A program made the translations under genes and the position numbers. 64,000 bases of DNA from contig CM046341.1 of assembly GCA_025403435.1 (NCBI GenBank), forward strand, positions 22,033,460 to 22,097,459, given 5' to 3'. Under the pieces are notes generated by a model. That model saw only the letters and a program-made list of their open reading frames with translations. It had not been told where the DNA came from and did no database searches. Source of the stretch: Artocarpus heterophyllus (lineage: Eukaryota > Streptophyta > Magnoliopsida > Rosales > Moraceae). Of the stretch, positions 33,840 through 45,907 are shown piece by piece. Numbering within the stretch: the first letter of the stretch is position 1; each line of letters begins with the position of its first letter.

Positions 33840-35595
33840 AAAATTAAAGAGAAAAATTACAAGTAGAAGGGGCTTGTTAGCAAAATAAATTAATGTTAAA
33901 TTAATTTATTGACTCCTTTCGACTGTTGTGGAAATATCTAATAACGAATTTTGTTATTTTCATAAAAAAACAAATTATTAAAAATTCATTAAGATCTATA
34001 GTCTTTTTCTGAACAATGGGTTGGGAGAAAAATATATGATTATTTAAGATAGCTACGAAGAAATTATGTCCCTCTCGAACTTTATAAAATCCTAGATTAT
34101 ATTATCCTATGATTGTATTTAAAATTTCCTTGCTCAAGTGTCAAATTTAAATATTTATCATCTAATTCATGGCTAGTAATTCAAAACATTAAGAACATGA
34201 TAATATAAATAAACAAAAAAATTATTATAAATAATTAAACAATAAAAAACATATTATCTATCATAGGCTACATCTCACCTCTTAAAAAATAAAGTTAGTT
34301 TATGATAAAAATTAATAAGTACAAAACATATTCATGATGAAAAAAGAAGAAGAAACTGGTTGAGAATTAAGCTTCTCTGGAATCCATTGTCTTCGTACCA
34401 ATATCTCTCCTTTAGTCATTCCTTTGATATACCAAAAGAACCCAACAATGTTTTTAAAAGTCCTATTTATCAGCCTTGGGTGGAACTGGTAACTTAACGT
34501 TGAATTTAACATTTAGATTCGGGAAATCTCGATGGGTGCTACGGTGCTGAGCGCTGATTAGAAAATATTATCACAAACATGCATTGTGGCGCCTACGCCT
34601 TGGGTTTGAGTTGTTGGCTGGTGCACAATCCGGCATTACAATTCCCAAACATCATAGTCATGGCGCTGCTCAAAAATTTTCCTTTAATTTAATTTTTTCT
34701 TTTGCTCCATTTTTTCTTTTAATCTACAAAATAAAATAAAACACCTAAAAAGTAAAATAGAACTCTAAAACTAGATCTTCATCAGGTGAAAAGGTACCAA
34801 TATCAACTCTTCAAGCAGAAATAAATTGAGGTATATAATAAAATTGATTTGTTTGATTTACTTTTAGTATTAAAATAATATGATGCACATATGTTAAATA
34901 CTTGTTTTTAAGTGTTAAGATGGTATGTGAAAATATATATTTTATGTGTTCAGATAAACATATTTTGTAAGTATGGAGTTATATTTAATTTATTTTACTT
35001 AGAATGCCAGATTAGGTGCTTACTATTTGGTAGATTTCCTAGGGCATTTGTGTACACAATCCAATCCTTTCAAAGAGCGGGCAAATTTTTTTTTTTATAG
35101 TGAATGGGATTGGGAAAGTTTTCAATTCCACTTAAAACAATACTATTTTATAGAGATCTTTAGTGGTTCTAAATAGGGTGAGATGCTTTTTTTTTTTTTT
35201 AATCTTTATTTAGAGATACCAAGCACTCACTTTTAGTGTAATTATTAATAACCAATATTAGTAGAAATACGGGAAAACATGGGAAGTACAAAAAATAGGA
35301 AAACCGTTATTGAAATAGATCCTAAGATCACTATCCTTGAAGTATTCTAAAAATTCAAGAAAATTCAACAATGCCTAAACTTATTGATTCAAGTAAAAGG
35401 AGAATAACAAGATCTCAAAAGGTCTAGGAGTGCTTTGACACATCCAAAATTAGTTGCCATTATGTAATGGTTAATCATGAGATGACTTCTTGATAAAAAG
35501 AAATAAATAAATCTCATCCCACTGCGTTTTAGTGTTTTTTCATGTCTAACAAAAAGGAGGCCAATGAGTACATTAGGCCTCAAAATCTGGATAAT
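33840..35595. other. AT-rich non-coding region
   Basis: No coding frame or RNA is supported. The segment 34540-34690 is slightly GC-richer and could be an old LINE start, too decayed to call. Confidence 0.3.
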
Positions 35596-35823
35596 CACTA
35601 TAAGAAAAACTATATTTAACGACATATTATTTACGACATATAGTTTTTGAATATCGTAGAAAGGTACATACAACGACATCTCCAACAAACATGTCTTTAA
35701 TGATATTTAAAACAATAATTAACGATATGTTTGTTGGAGATGTCATTATATGTACCTTTCAACGAAATTAAAAAACTACATGTCGTAAATAATGCGTCGT
35801 TAAATGTAGTTTTTCTTGTAGTG
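35596..35823. mobile_element. Short CACTA-type MITE, same family as at 30311
   Basis: 228 bp, from CACTATAAGAAAAA to TTTTTCTTGTAGTG, with the same subterminal words (TTTAACGACATATTATTTACGACAT and complement). It is a palindrome with a short centre. Flanking triplets AAT and GAT match at two of three bases. Confidence 0.82.
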
Positions 35824-36020
35824 GATGGTGACGATCATCAATCCCTTAACCCAAATCCACCTAAGCTAACAAAATGATATAGGTTAAAAAATTAAGGCAA
35901 CTACCCTACCGGTGAACCATTTGATAGAAATGAGAATCCTCTTATAAAAAAATATTATAGCTTTTATTGGACCAATAAACTTGTCATAAAACCCAAAGCA
36001 TCAAGACCATGCTACATTTA

Positions 36021-38155
36021 TGTCACGCCCCGGAGTACGGGGGATGACGTGGCGGGTTAATTAAATTAATTAAAAGAGAATTTAATTAAAATCAAGAGTT
36101 TAAGGGTTGAATTAAGTAATAAAAATGCGAAGGTTTCAAGAAAACCATTACATGAAAATAAATAATAAATATTAAACATAGCGAGTATGGGTCCCATAGA
36201 CCCACAACTTGTGCACACATATGGTACTGACAATATCATAAATACAATCACAGTCCAAGTACAAATAAAGTTAACATCTTACATGCCTTGATTTAAATAA
36301 TACAAATAAATTTTCTAGTCCCTCTACTGCTCCTGTGTCCGGCCCGCTGAATCCTCTCCAAACCTAAATGGAAAACCACCTAGAAGGGGGTAATTTAAAA
36401 CAAATAAAACGTGAGCGAAAGGCTCAGTAGGACTATATTTTTATAAAATAATTTAATTTAAAGAAATATTTCATTATTCAGGGATTATCTAAAAGAAACC
36501 TTGAGTAAATAAATAAATAAATAAATTTAAATAAAACCGTTCTTACCCACAACAGTTTACTCGGACAACCAGAAATATCATTTTCTTTTTCTAGGCAAAC
36601 CATAAGAATGTCACCACAGTAGTGGCCCAACTGGGTTTCGGGACCTGCCCCCAAGGTCGATCGCTACACGACCCGATCTCTGATATGGCATCATGCCTAT
36701 GTGTTTATTATCATCAACATTCAAAACCCAATTACCGAGTGTTGTCATTTACATTTATTATGAAGTCTGTTTCAGTTCACGGTATATTAAAATATAACCG
36801 ATAAATTCATTTTCAAACAACCATTGAAAACATTTTAATAGAAATCCTTTTCAAAGCCAAATCATTTTGAAACTAGGCTACCAAGGAATGGGGTAGAAGT
36901 CCTACCTTGATACTCGTGCCGGTGCTCCACACCGTAATCCCGGTCTGCTATACGTTAGCTCCGCGGAACCACGAACGATCCTAGATACCAACTAAGTCGA
37001 TTAATATCTAGTTCGAGACATTCTATGTTACTAAATCATTTCATGATGTCCTAGTGTGCCATTTGTATCTTCAAAATAATTCTATAAGGTTGGAATTTAA
37101 ATCGGGGTTCAAAACGATGAAAATAGATGAAAAATCACAAAATTCTCCATGCTCGGCCGGCCTGCCAGACTCCCTGCTTCAGCCGGCCGAACTGTGCCGG
37201 AAACCAAGTCCGGTTGGCCGGTCATTCCCCAGGTTCGGCCTGCCGCACAGATGAACACCAACCTACCAATCCTTAATCCGACCTACCGAACACGTAGTTC
37301 GGCCGCCGAACTGGGAAAACCTAGAAATCCAGCCATGGGTTTTCGATTCCCCCAAAATCCAAATATTGATTTTACCCTGTTTTTCTCAAATCCCAGGCAT
37401 GGAAAACAATCATAGTTGATAGAAAAACATGTTTGAACACTTTTGAACTCATTTAAACAAGATTCGAACTCAAAAATCCAAAAATGAGAAAATGAGGAGA
37501 AAAATGAAAAATCTTGAATCCAATCTGTTTTTCTTTAATCTAAGTTTAGATTCTAGTTGCTCTAAGTTCATTTAACTCAAATCAAAGGTTTTCTAAGTTC
37601 AAGCAAACCTAGATTTCAAAAATGCACAAAATTGAAAATTTTGTAAAAAGTTTAGAAATTTCAAAACTAACCTCGAATCAAAGCTGAAATCCGCGTTCTC
37701 GGTTGCCAACTCACGTTCTCGAGCTTCCTCCTTACTAGCCCGAAGCTTGGATTCGAATTTGATTCAAAAATTTGAGAGAGAATTTGAGAGAGAATGAGAG
37801 AGTCTCGGGCGAGAGAGAGAGAGAGGAGAGAGTGTGAGATCAGGGAGAGTGAGGAGAGAGGAGGGGAAAAGGAAATAAATAGAGGAAATTTGTGGGTGGT
37901 TTTACTGTGCAAAAACCAAATGCCACCCACGGTTTTGTAAAACGGAATATTTTTAGCATTTTACAAATTGTTGCGTTTTAAAAATCAAAACATCATTTTA
38001 AAACAATAAGAAATCATTTGAATTCATCAAATTAACAAAACAATCAAAAGTTCAAAATCCAACCAAGTAATCAAATTAATGTTGAAACATTAATTATGGC
38101 ACACTAATTCATCATTTATATTACAATAATATTAAATAAATTCCGGGGCGTTACA
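36021..38155 (-). repeat. 3' LTR of the Gypsy element
   Basis: 2,135 bp, TGTCACGCCCCGG ... GGGGCGTTACA on the plus strand. Contains an inverted-repeat cluster of CGGCCTGCCGA type at 37142-37312 and a GA-rich tract at 37780-37870 (CT-rich leader in element sense). A TATT-TAT word next to that tract may be the TATA element. Confidence 0.92.
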
Positions 38156-38172
38156 ACTCTCCACCCCTAAAA
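38156..38172 (-). promoter_or_regulatory. Polypurine tract of the Gypsy element
   Basis: TTTTAGGGGTGGAGAGT on the minus strand, abutting the 3' LTR. The same tract precedes the LTRs of the tandem array at 53773 and 57253. Confidence 0.85.
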
Positions 38173-38254
38173 GAAATTTCATCCTCAAAATTTACATCTC
38201 ATTTCAGAAACAAAACAAATGCGGATACAATTCCTGTATACTCGACTCTAGTTC

Positions 38255-38889
38255 CTAGGTGGCTTCATCAACCCCGTGATGCTGCCACACGATCTTTACC
38301 AACGGTATCTGACGACGACGCAAACTAATTACTTTATGGTCGATGATCTGAATCAACACTTCTTCGTACGTCGTATCTTCCTGAACTTGCACATCGCAAA
38401 ATGAAACTATCTTATCCTGCTCAGGCAGACACTTCCTAAGCATCGACACATGAAATATATTGTGAACATGAGAAAGTTTGGACGGAAGATCAAGCCGATA
38501 GCAACCACACCAACATGCTAAGTGATCTTGAACGGCCCAATATACCTCGGTGCGAGCTTCCCACTCACTCCGAAACGCATAGTTCCCTTACGAGGTGATA
38601 CCTTTAAGAGAACAAAATCTCCAACCGTGAACTCTAAGGGTCTACGTCTCCTATCTACGTAACTCTTCTGTCGACTCTGAGCTGCCCTCAATCGTTCTCG
38701 AATCACCGTGACTTTCTTGTTGCTATCACGGATCTCATCCGGCCCAAGAATAACCCTATCTTTCAGCTCGGCCCAACACACAGGTGACCGACACGGTCGC
38801 CCATACAACGCCTCAAACGGTGCCTTACCAATACTCGCCTGATAGCTATTATTGTACACGAACTCCGCTAGAGCAAACATTGCTTCCAA
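38255..38889 (-). pseudogene. Gypsy integrase C-terminal part
   Basis: Two open pieces in different frames. 38889-38518 (123 residues) holds the end of the integrase core and the GPY/F-like module: FVYNNSYQASIG, FEALYGRPCRSP, then FTVGDFVLLKVSPRKG and LAPRYIGPFKI. 38449-38255 (64 residues) is the tail with CLPEQDK, LRRRQIPLVK and QHHGVDEAT, where the normal Trp after EAT is a stop. A frameshift near 38889 separates it from the integrase core upstream. Confidence 0.88.
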
Positions 38890-39587
38890 TTCCCGCCAAA
38901 GTCCAACACACAGGCACGCAACATATCCTCGAGAATCTGAATAACCCGCTCAGACTGCCCATCAGTCTAAGGATGAAACGCCGTACTGAAGTTCAAATCA
39001 GTACCTAAAGCCTCCTGAAAACTCCTCCAGTACTTAGAATTAAACCTGGTGTCTTGATCAGAAGTGATGGACAAAGGAACTCCATGCAACCTCACTATGT
39101 TCTGCAGATACAAATCCCCGAAAATCTTCCTCGAACACGTTGACCTGAACGGAATGAAATGCACCGATTTCGTCAATTTGTCGACCACGACCCAAATTGT
39201 ATCATGCCGCTGCTCCGTCCTTGGCAAACCTGTGAGAAAATCCATTGTCACATGCTCCCATTTCCACCCTGGAATAGGAAGCGGCTGAAGCTGACCTGCA
39301 GGCTTCTGATGCTCGGCTTTCACCTAAAGACACGTCAAACACTTGGCCACGTACTCTCGAACATCTTTCTTCATGCCTCTCCACCAATATTGCCTCTTCA
39401 AATCACAATACATCTTTGTGCTCCCCGGATGAATAGCGAACTAAGACCTATGAGCTTCGTCCAAAATGGCTTTCGTCACCTCGGCGATAGCTGGAACTGC
39501 AAGACGCTCCTGGAAATACAACGATCCATCTGCATGCACGCTCCATTCTTCAAACTGCTACCAGTTCTGAATCCGTGACCAAATCCC
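38890..39587 (-). pseudogene. Gypsy integrase core and zinc finger
   Basis: Upstream part (39440-39325): integrase zinc finger with H ... H and C-x2-C (FAIHPGSTKMYCDL ... CLTC), followed by a stop where the family has Gln. Then 39323-38967 (118 residues): WKWEHVTMDFLTGLPRT with the first catalytic Asp, VDKLTKSVHFIP, and ITSDQDTRFNSKYW with the second. A TAG follows FHP, again at a Gln position. The catalytic Glu lies in the segment beyond that stop (TDGQSERVIQ). Confidence 0.88.
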
Positions 39588-40238
39588 CTACAAATGCTGA
39601 TCCTGCCACTGACTTTGCTTCACCATCTGAATAAGAGCTGGGGTCGCCTCCACATGATATATCAAAACTCTATCACAGTCTTCATGATACCGTAGCCTAT
39701 ACTCACTCACTGTCGCATCCCTGCTCCAATCCTCAAAAGCCAAACAAGCAAGAATCCCTGAAGACTTCCTACTAAGCGCATCCGCGACCACATTAGCTTT
39801 CCCGGGATGATACTGCAACGCAAAATCATAATCCTCCATATACTCTACCCATCTGCACTGCCTCAAATTAAGATCCCTCTGACTGAACAAATACCTCAAA
39901 CTCTTGTGATGGGAGAAGACCTGAAACAATGCTCCATACAAATAACACCTCCAAATCTTCAGTGCATGAATCACCGCTGCAAGCTCTAAGTCATGAGTAG
40001 GATAATTTCGCTCGTGAGGTCGTAGCTGTCTCGATCCGTACGCAACCACACGTCCATGCTGCATCAACATGCATCCAAGTCCGCGCCCTGAAGCATCTAT
40101 ATAAACCTCATACGGCTCGTCACTGCTAAGAATAACCAACACTGGAGCTGAAGTCAACCGGTTCCTCAATTTCTGAAAAGCAAGCTCACAATCTTCATTC
40201 CACTCAAACCTGACGTTTTTCTTGATCAATCTCGTCAA
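39588..40238 (-). pseudogene. Gypsy RNase H region
   Basis: 216 residues in the frame of [47 protein letters not shown] and [17 protein letters not shown]. The RNase H Asp normally present in VFSDHKSL is His here (VFSHHKSL), a loss of an active-site residue. The stop at 40326-40328 separates it from RT; about 30 residues of linker lie between. Confidence 0.9.
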
Positions 40239-40328
40239 CGGGGTTGCAATCTTCGAAAAATCCTTTACAAATTTCCTGTAATAACCAGCAAGACCTAAGA
40301 AGCTACGAATCTCTGCTACATTCCTTAG

Positions 40329-41729
40329 TCATTCCCACTCCACTATGGCTTCAATCTTGGATGGATCCATAGAAATACCATGCTCCAAGATGACATGACC
40401 TAGAAACTTGACCTCAGTCAACCAAAACTCACACTCTTCCCTCTTAGCATACAACTGGTGCTCCCGCAGAGTCTGAAGCACGATCTGGAGATGTTGCTCA
40501 TGCTCCTCCCAAGTCTTGGAATACACAAGAATATCATCGATGAACACGATCATGAACTGATCCAGATACAACCTAAATATCTTGTTCATCAAATCCATAA
40601 AAGCTACTGGAGCGTTCGTCAACCTAAACGACAGAACCAAAAACTCAAAGTGCCCATACCGAGTCCTAAAAGCTGTCTTGGGAATATCCTCTTCCTTAAT
40701 CCTGAGCTGATGATAACATGAACGCAAGTCAATCTGTGAGAAGTATCGCGAACCTCCCAACTGATCAAACAACTCATCAATCCTAGGCAAAGGATACTTA
40801 TTTTTCACTGTGACACGATTCAGCTGCTGATAATCCACACACAACCTGAGAGTCCCATCATGCTTCTTAGCAAACAAAACCGGTGCTCCCCACAGAGATG
40901 TGCTATTCCGAATATACCATTTATCAGCAAGCTCCTGAAGTTGCTTCCTCAATTCTTTCATTTCTGCCGGCGCCATCCGATAAGGTGCCATAGAAATCGG
41001 TGTTGTCCCCGAAAACAACTCGATACCAAACTCAATTTCCCGATGCGGTGGTAATCCTGGCAACTCATCGGGGAAGACATCCTCGAACTCATCAACCACC
41101 AGAATCACTACACTGCCACTCGAAGCATAGGGCTCGCAATCTAGATTGGCAAGAAAAGCACAACAACCTAGATTCCTTTGCCTTCCTAGACACAACTTCA
41201 TGAGACGCTCACTCATTAACCAATCACCACCACCTCGGTAAGTGATCATCGTCCCCCTATCAAACACTAGGGTCACTTTTCTAAGTTGGCAGTCCACGAC
41301 TGCATTATACCTAGACAACCAGTCCATTCCCAGAATTACATCATATGAGCTCATGGGGAGTATAATCAAATCACTTTTCAAAATCTCATCCTTAATTTTT
41401 ATTTTACAAGATTTACACATACAATTTACACACACCCGCCCTAAGGGAGAAGTTATGACTAGGGGTTCATTAAACTCTTCTACCTCTAATCCCAAGGCAT
41501 GTACAAAAGAACTCAAAATGAGAGAATGAGAGGCACCGGTATCAAATAAAACGCGAGCTAAAGATCTGGAAACCAAAATCGTACCATCAACAACTGCGTT
41601 ACCAACATAAGAATCTGAACCACCCGATGCCATTGCATGAACCTGCACTGGAGCCTTCCCTTTTCCTCTACCAACATTGCTGGGTCCGGGATTATTCTGC
41701 CGATGCTGTTGAGATGGAGACGACTGCAC
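40329..41729 (-). pseudogene. Gypsy protease and reverse transcriptase
   Basis: 466 open residues. Aspartic protease with LFDTGASHS (about 61-69) and [10 protein letters not shown] from about residue 245: [34 protein letters not shown] (first catalytic Asp) and the catalytic FIDD at 396-399. The RT family normally has DLRSGYHQ; here Gly is Cys. Protein function: polyprotein maturation and cDNA synthesis. The frame is the gag frame, interrupted by several TAG codons between gag and here. Confidence 0.92.
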
Positions 41730-42788
41730 ACTCGTTGCACTCGGTGCTCGATACTGAGGGACGCTGCGCTGGAAATGCTACGACTGCTGCCCTCGTGCCG
41801 GATATGAGAACTGCTGAGAAGAGAACTGGGGATACTGCAACTGCGGGTACTGCTAAGGCAGAGGTAGGGTTTGAGGCTGAGAGTGACGACTGGCATCCTC
41901 CCCGGTCTGAGATCCAAGACGGGCACTCCTGATTGGGCAAATCCTCTTGATGTGTCCGGGCTGCTGATAGAAATGACAATGGAAGCTGTAGGGATTGTTG
42001 CGCCTGCTGCCAGACGAACTGCTGCTATCACTAGTCGTGCCACCTTGCTTGCTCTTTCCCGAAGTTGGACGGCTACTGGTGCTCTTCCTATCGCTCCTCT
42101 ACGGTCCTCTTGAAGCCTTGGCTCGGTCCTCGTAATACTGCACATAATCATTCCCCACAGACATCGCCGATGACACAAGCTCTCCAAAACTCCTAAGCCG
42201 TAGAGCAACCAATTATCGCCGAATGGGAACCTTGAGCCCTTCCTGAAACTTAATGTACTTTTCACGCTCTGATGCCACTGCCGATGGAGCAAACCTAGCC
42301 AACTCATTAAACCTTGCCTCATATTCCTGGACTGTCAAATCACCCTGCTGCAATCTATAGAACTCAGCTGCCTTCTGGTCTCTATACCCCTGTGAAAAAT
42401 ATCGATCATAGAATAGCTCCTCGAACCTGTCCCAACTTATATCACCACCACGCTCCAAACGCTTAGCTTGTTTCCACCAAGTGTTAGCGCTATCCTCGAG
42501 CTTATACGAAGCAAACTCAACACGATACTCATCAGGCACACCAAGGGTATCCAAATGCTTCAAGATCAAATCCAGCCAATACTCTGCTAACTGCGGATCC
42601 CCATTACCATCAAAAGTCAGAATAGACGCATGCCAAAATTCCTTAAAGTACGTATGCCGACGACCAACATCAGAATCTTCCAGTCTAGCCCTGGCTGCCA
42701 TCTGCCGAAAAGCTGCAAACATAGACCTCATCATGCCCTCATCGTTTTTGAACTCGGCGTCAGCTGTCGAACGACGTCTAGGTGCCAT
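41730..42788 (-). pseudogene. Gypsy gag
   Basis: Gag starts at the Met at 42788 (MAPRRRSTADAEF). The first 191 residues contain the retrotransposon gag domain: YFKEFWHASILTFDG, PQLAEYWLDLI, YRVEFASYKLED, WWKQAKRL, FYDRYFSQGYRDQKAAEFY, VQEYEARFNEL. A TAA follows RR at 42213. The same frame then runs on with further TAG stops, an S/R-rich stretch and a zinc knuckle CHFYQQPGHIKRIC, in which the second Cys of CCHC is Tyr. Gag would package the RNA; it is broken here. Confidence 0.92.
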
Positions 42789-42877
42789 TCTCTCACTCTA
42801 AAAACAAAATTTGGACTGTCAGAGGTATTTCATTGTCAAACCTGTGTGTGCACAATTCCCAAGGTTCATAACCTTGG

Positions 42878-42889
42878 GCTCGGATACCA
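42878..42889 (-). promoter_or_regulatory. Primer-binding site of the Gypsy element
   Basis: TGGTATCCGAGC on the minus strand, three bases from the 5' LTR; one or two changes from the initiator tRNA-Met complement. Confidence 0.8.
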
Positions 42890-42892
42890 TTC

Positions 42893-45040
42893 TGTCAAGC
42901 CCTAGAGGACGGAGGGTGACGTGACGGATTAATTAAATTAATTAAAAGAGAATTTAATTAAAATCAAGAGTTTAAGGGTTGAATTAAGTAATAAAAATGC
43001 CAAGGTTTCAAGAAAACCATTACATGGAAATAAATAATAAATAATAAATATTAAACATAGCGAGTATGGGTCCCACAACTTGTACACACACATGGTACTG
43101 ACAATATCATAGATACAATCACAGTCAAGTACAAATAAAGTTAACATCTTACATGCCTTGATTTAAATAATACAAATAAATTTACTAGTCCCTCCACTAC
43201 TCCTGTGTCCTACCCGTTGAATCCTCTCCAAACCTAAATGGAAAACCACCTAGAGGAGGGAAATTTAAAACAAATAAAACGTGAGCGAAAGGCTCAGTAG
43301 GACTATATTTTTATAAAATAATTTAATTTAAAGAAACATTTCATTATTCAAGGATTATCTAAAAGAAACCTTGAGTAAATAAGTAAATAAATAAATTTAA
43401 ATAAAACTGTTCTTACCCAAAACAGTTTACTCAGAAAACCAGAAATATCATTTTCTTTTCCTAGGCAAACCATAAGAATATCACCACCGTAGTGGCCCAG
43501 TTGGGTTTCGGAACCTGCCCCCAAGGTCGATCACTACACGACCCGATCTCTGATATGGCATCATGCCTATGTGTTTATTATCATCAACATTCAAAACCCA
43601 ATTACCGAGTGTTGTCATTTACATTTATTATAAAGTCCGTTTCAGTTCACGGTATATTAAAATATAACCGATAAATTCATTTTCAAACAACCGTTGAAAA
43701 CATTTTAATAGAAATCCTTTTCAAAGCCAAATCATTTTAAAACTAGGCTACCAAGGAATGGGGTAGAAGTCCTACCTCGATACTCATACCGGTGCCCCAC
43801 ACCGTAATCCCGGTATGCTATACGTTAGCTCTGCAGAACCACGAACGATCCTAGATACCAACTAAATCGATTAATATCTAGTTTAAGACATTCTAAGTTA
43901 CTAAATCATTTCATGATGTCCTAGTGTGCCATTTGTATCTTTAAAATCATTCTATAAGGTTGGAATTTAAATCGGGGTTCAAAACGGTGAAAACGGATGA
44001 AAAATCATAAAATTCTCCATGCTCGGTCGGCCTGCCGGACTCCCTGCTTCGATCGCAGTTCGGCCTGCAAGAAACCAAGTCCGGTCGGCCGATCATTCCC
44101 CAGGTTCGGCCTGCCGGACAGATGAACACTGGCCTATCGATCTTTAATTTGGCCTGCCGAACACGTAGTTCGGCCTGCCGAACTGGGAAAACCCAAAAAT
44201 CCAGCCACAGGTTTTCGATTCCCCCAAAATCCAAATCTTGATTTTAACCTGTTTTTCTCAAATCCCAGGCATGGAAAACAATCATAGTTGATAGAAAAAC
44301 ATGTTTGAACACTTTTGAACTCATTTAAACAAGATTCAAACTCAAAAATCTCAAAAATCTGAAAATGAGAAAATGAGGAGAAAAATGACAAATCTTGAAT
44401 CCGATTCGTTTTTCTTCAATCTAAGCTTAGATTCTAGTTGCTCTAAGTTCATTTAACTCAAATCAAAGGTTTTCTAAGTTCAAGCAAACCTAGATTTCAA
44501 AAATGCACAAAATTGAAAATTTTGTAAAAAGTTTAGAAATTTCAAAACTAACCTCGAATCAAAGCTGAAATACGCGTTCTCGGTTGCCAACTCACGTTCC
44601 CGAGCTTCCTCCTTGCTAGCCCGAAGCTTGGATTCGAATTTGATTCAAAAATTTGAGAGAGAATTTGAGAGAGAACGAGAGTGTCTCAGGCGAGAGAGAG
44701 AGAGAGAGGGGAGAGAGTGTGAGATCAGGGAGAGTGAGGAGAGAGGACGGGAAAAGGAAATAAATAGAGGAAATTTGTGGGCAGTTTTACTGTGTGAAAA
44801 CCAAATGCCACCCACGATTTTGTAAAATAGAATATTTTTAACATTTTACAAATTGTTGTGTTTTAAAACTCAAAACATCATTTTAAAACAATAAGAAATC
44901 ATTTAAATTCATCAAATTAACAAAACAATCAAAAGTTCAAAATCCAACCAAGTAATCAAATTAATGTTGAAACATTAATTATGGCACACTAATTCATCAT
45001 TTATATTACAATAACATTAAATAAATTCCGGGGCGTTATA
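42893..45040 (-). repeat. 5' LTR of the Gypsy element
   Basis: 2,148 bp, TGTCAAGCCCTAG ... GGGCGTTATA on the plus strand. The inverted-repeat cluster lies at 44021-44186 with better preserved copies than in the 3' LTR (GTTCGGCCTGCCGGAC, TTCGGCCTGCCGAAC). The CpG-rich LTR start differs from the other LTR by C/T changes. Confidence 0.92.
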
Positions 45041-45045
45041 ATTTA

Positions 45046-45907
45046 TTACTTAATTAATTCAACATTATTTTTAAAGTTAAACAAAAACAAATCATTAACT
45101 GCTATGAGTAGCCTCCACGTCTAATAGACTCAACCCAGAGGCATCTTCGAGTCTAAATAAGAGAGGCAACTACAAGGACAAGTTTAATCTATGTGTCACT
45201 GAGGCTATAGAAGCTAGTCAAGCGGAGGCGAGGCTGTCAAAAATTAACACAAAATTAATGGATGTCTTATTCAAATTTCAATTTTGGGAAGACTAGATAA
45301 TTTCTTAATTTTATCATTATTTATTTAATTTATTTGAATTACTTGTAAAGTGCCTGTAAATAGGTTATTAAACCCTGAAAAAGACCTAAGTCTCTCTCAA
45401 GATTATTAATGTGTATATTCATTCTAGAGAATAAATAACTATAAATATTTATTGTCTACTACTTACGTTTTAATTAGCATCTATTTTAATCAATTCATGA
45501 GGGAAACTACCATGGTGAGATTTATTTTTCTGAGTGATTTGTTGGCAAATTTTCGCCGCCAACAGTAACCATGTTATTATTTCTTTTCCTTTTGTTTTCC
45601 TCTCATTTAATTTCTCTATAAAAGTTTGCTTGTTCACAAATAATTGTTCGCTTTAAGTAAATTAAATTAGTGCATTGGGGTATTAAAATCATGTTTATTG
45701 ATCAAGTTTCAACGGTTTTTTGGAAGATATAGTTTTAGTTTCATATTCGTAAATAAAAAAAATAGGTCAATTGGGTCATACAATATAAAAATTTTAAGCC
45801 ATTAACGCCACCTCTTCCTCCTCTTTTTTCCTCCTTTCCTCTCTTTCCCCTTTTTCTTCCCTCCCTTTCCTCCCTACTCTGCCCAATAGTTTTTTGTCAA
45901 CAAGGAT
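45046..45907. other. Non-coding, possible old LTR end
   Basis: An open stretch of about 62 codons on the plus strand (45111-45296, STSNRLNPEASSSLNKRG ...) has no start and no recognised family. The following 45300-45570 (AATAAA-like words, then GAGGGAAAC and an end GCCGCCAACA) looks like an LTR end but lacks a partner. A pyrimidine-rich tract lies at 45810-45890. Confidence 0.3.

Larger units (their letters stand above)
36021..45040 (-). mobile_element. Full-length Ty3/Gypsy LTR retrotransposon
   Basis: 9,020 bp with 2.1-kb LTRs, primer-binding site, purine tract and gag-pol in Gypsy order (protease, RT, RNase H, integrase), flanked by a perfect 5-bp duplication ATTTA (36016-36020 and 45041-45045). 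Minus orientation. The pol tail (SLRRRQIPLVK, QHHGVDEAT) is of the chromovirus type, likely Tekay/Del, judging from family knowledge. All frames carry stops or frameshifts, mostly explicable by C-to-T changes, so it is inactive. Confidence 0.95.

Noticed and set aside
34540..34690. Possible LINE endonuclease start on the minus strand
   Set aside because: A loose resemblance to the FGNCxxGL-type beginning only; stops follow at once and no other LINE domain is nearby.
37054..37415. Open frames over the GC-rich part of the Gypsy LTR (also 43947-44391)
   Set aside because: They exist only because the inverted-repeat cluster lacks stops; composition is Pro/Arg/Gly-rich and copies disagree between LTRs.
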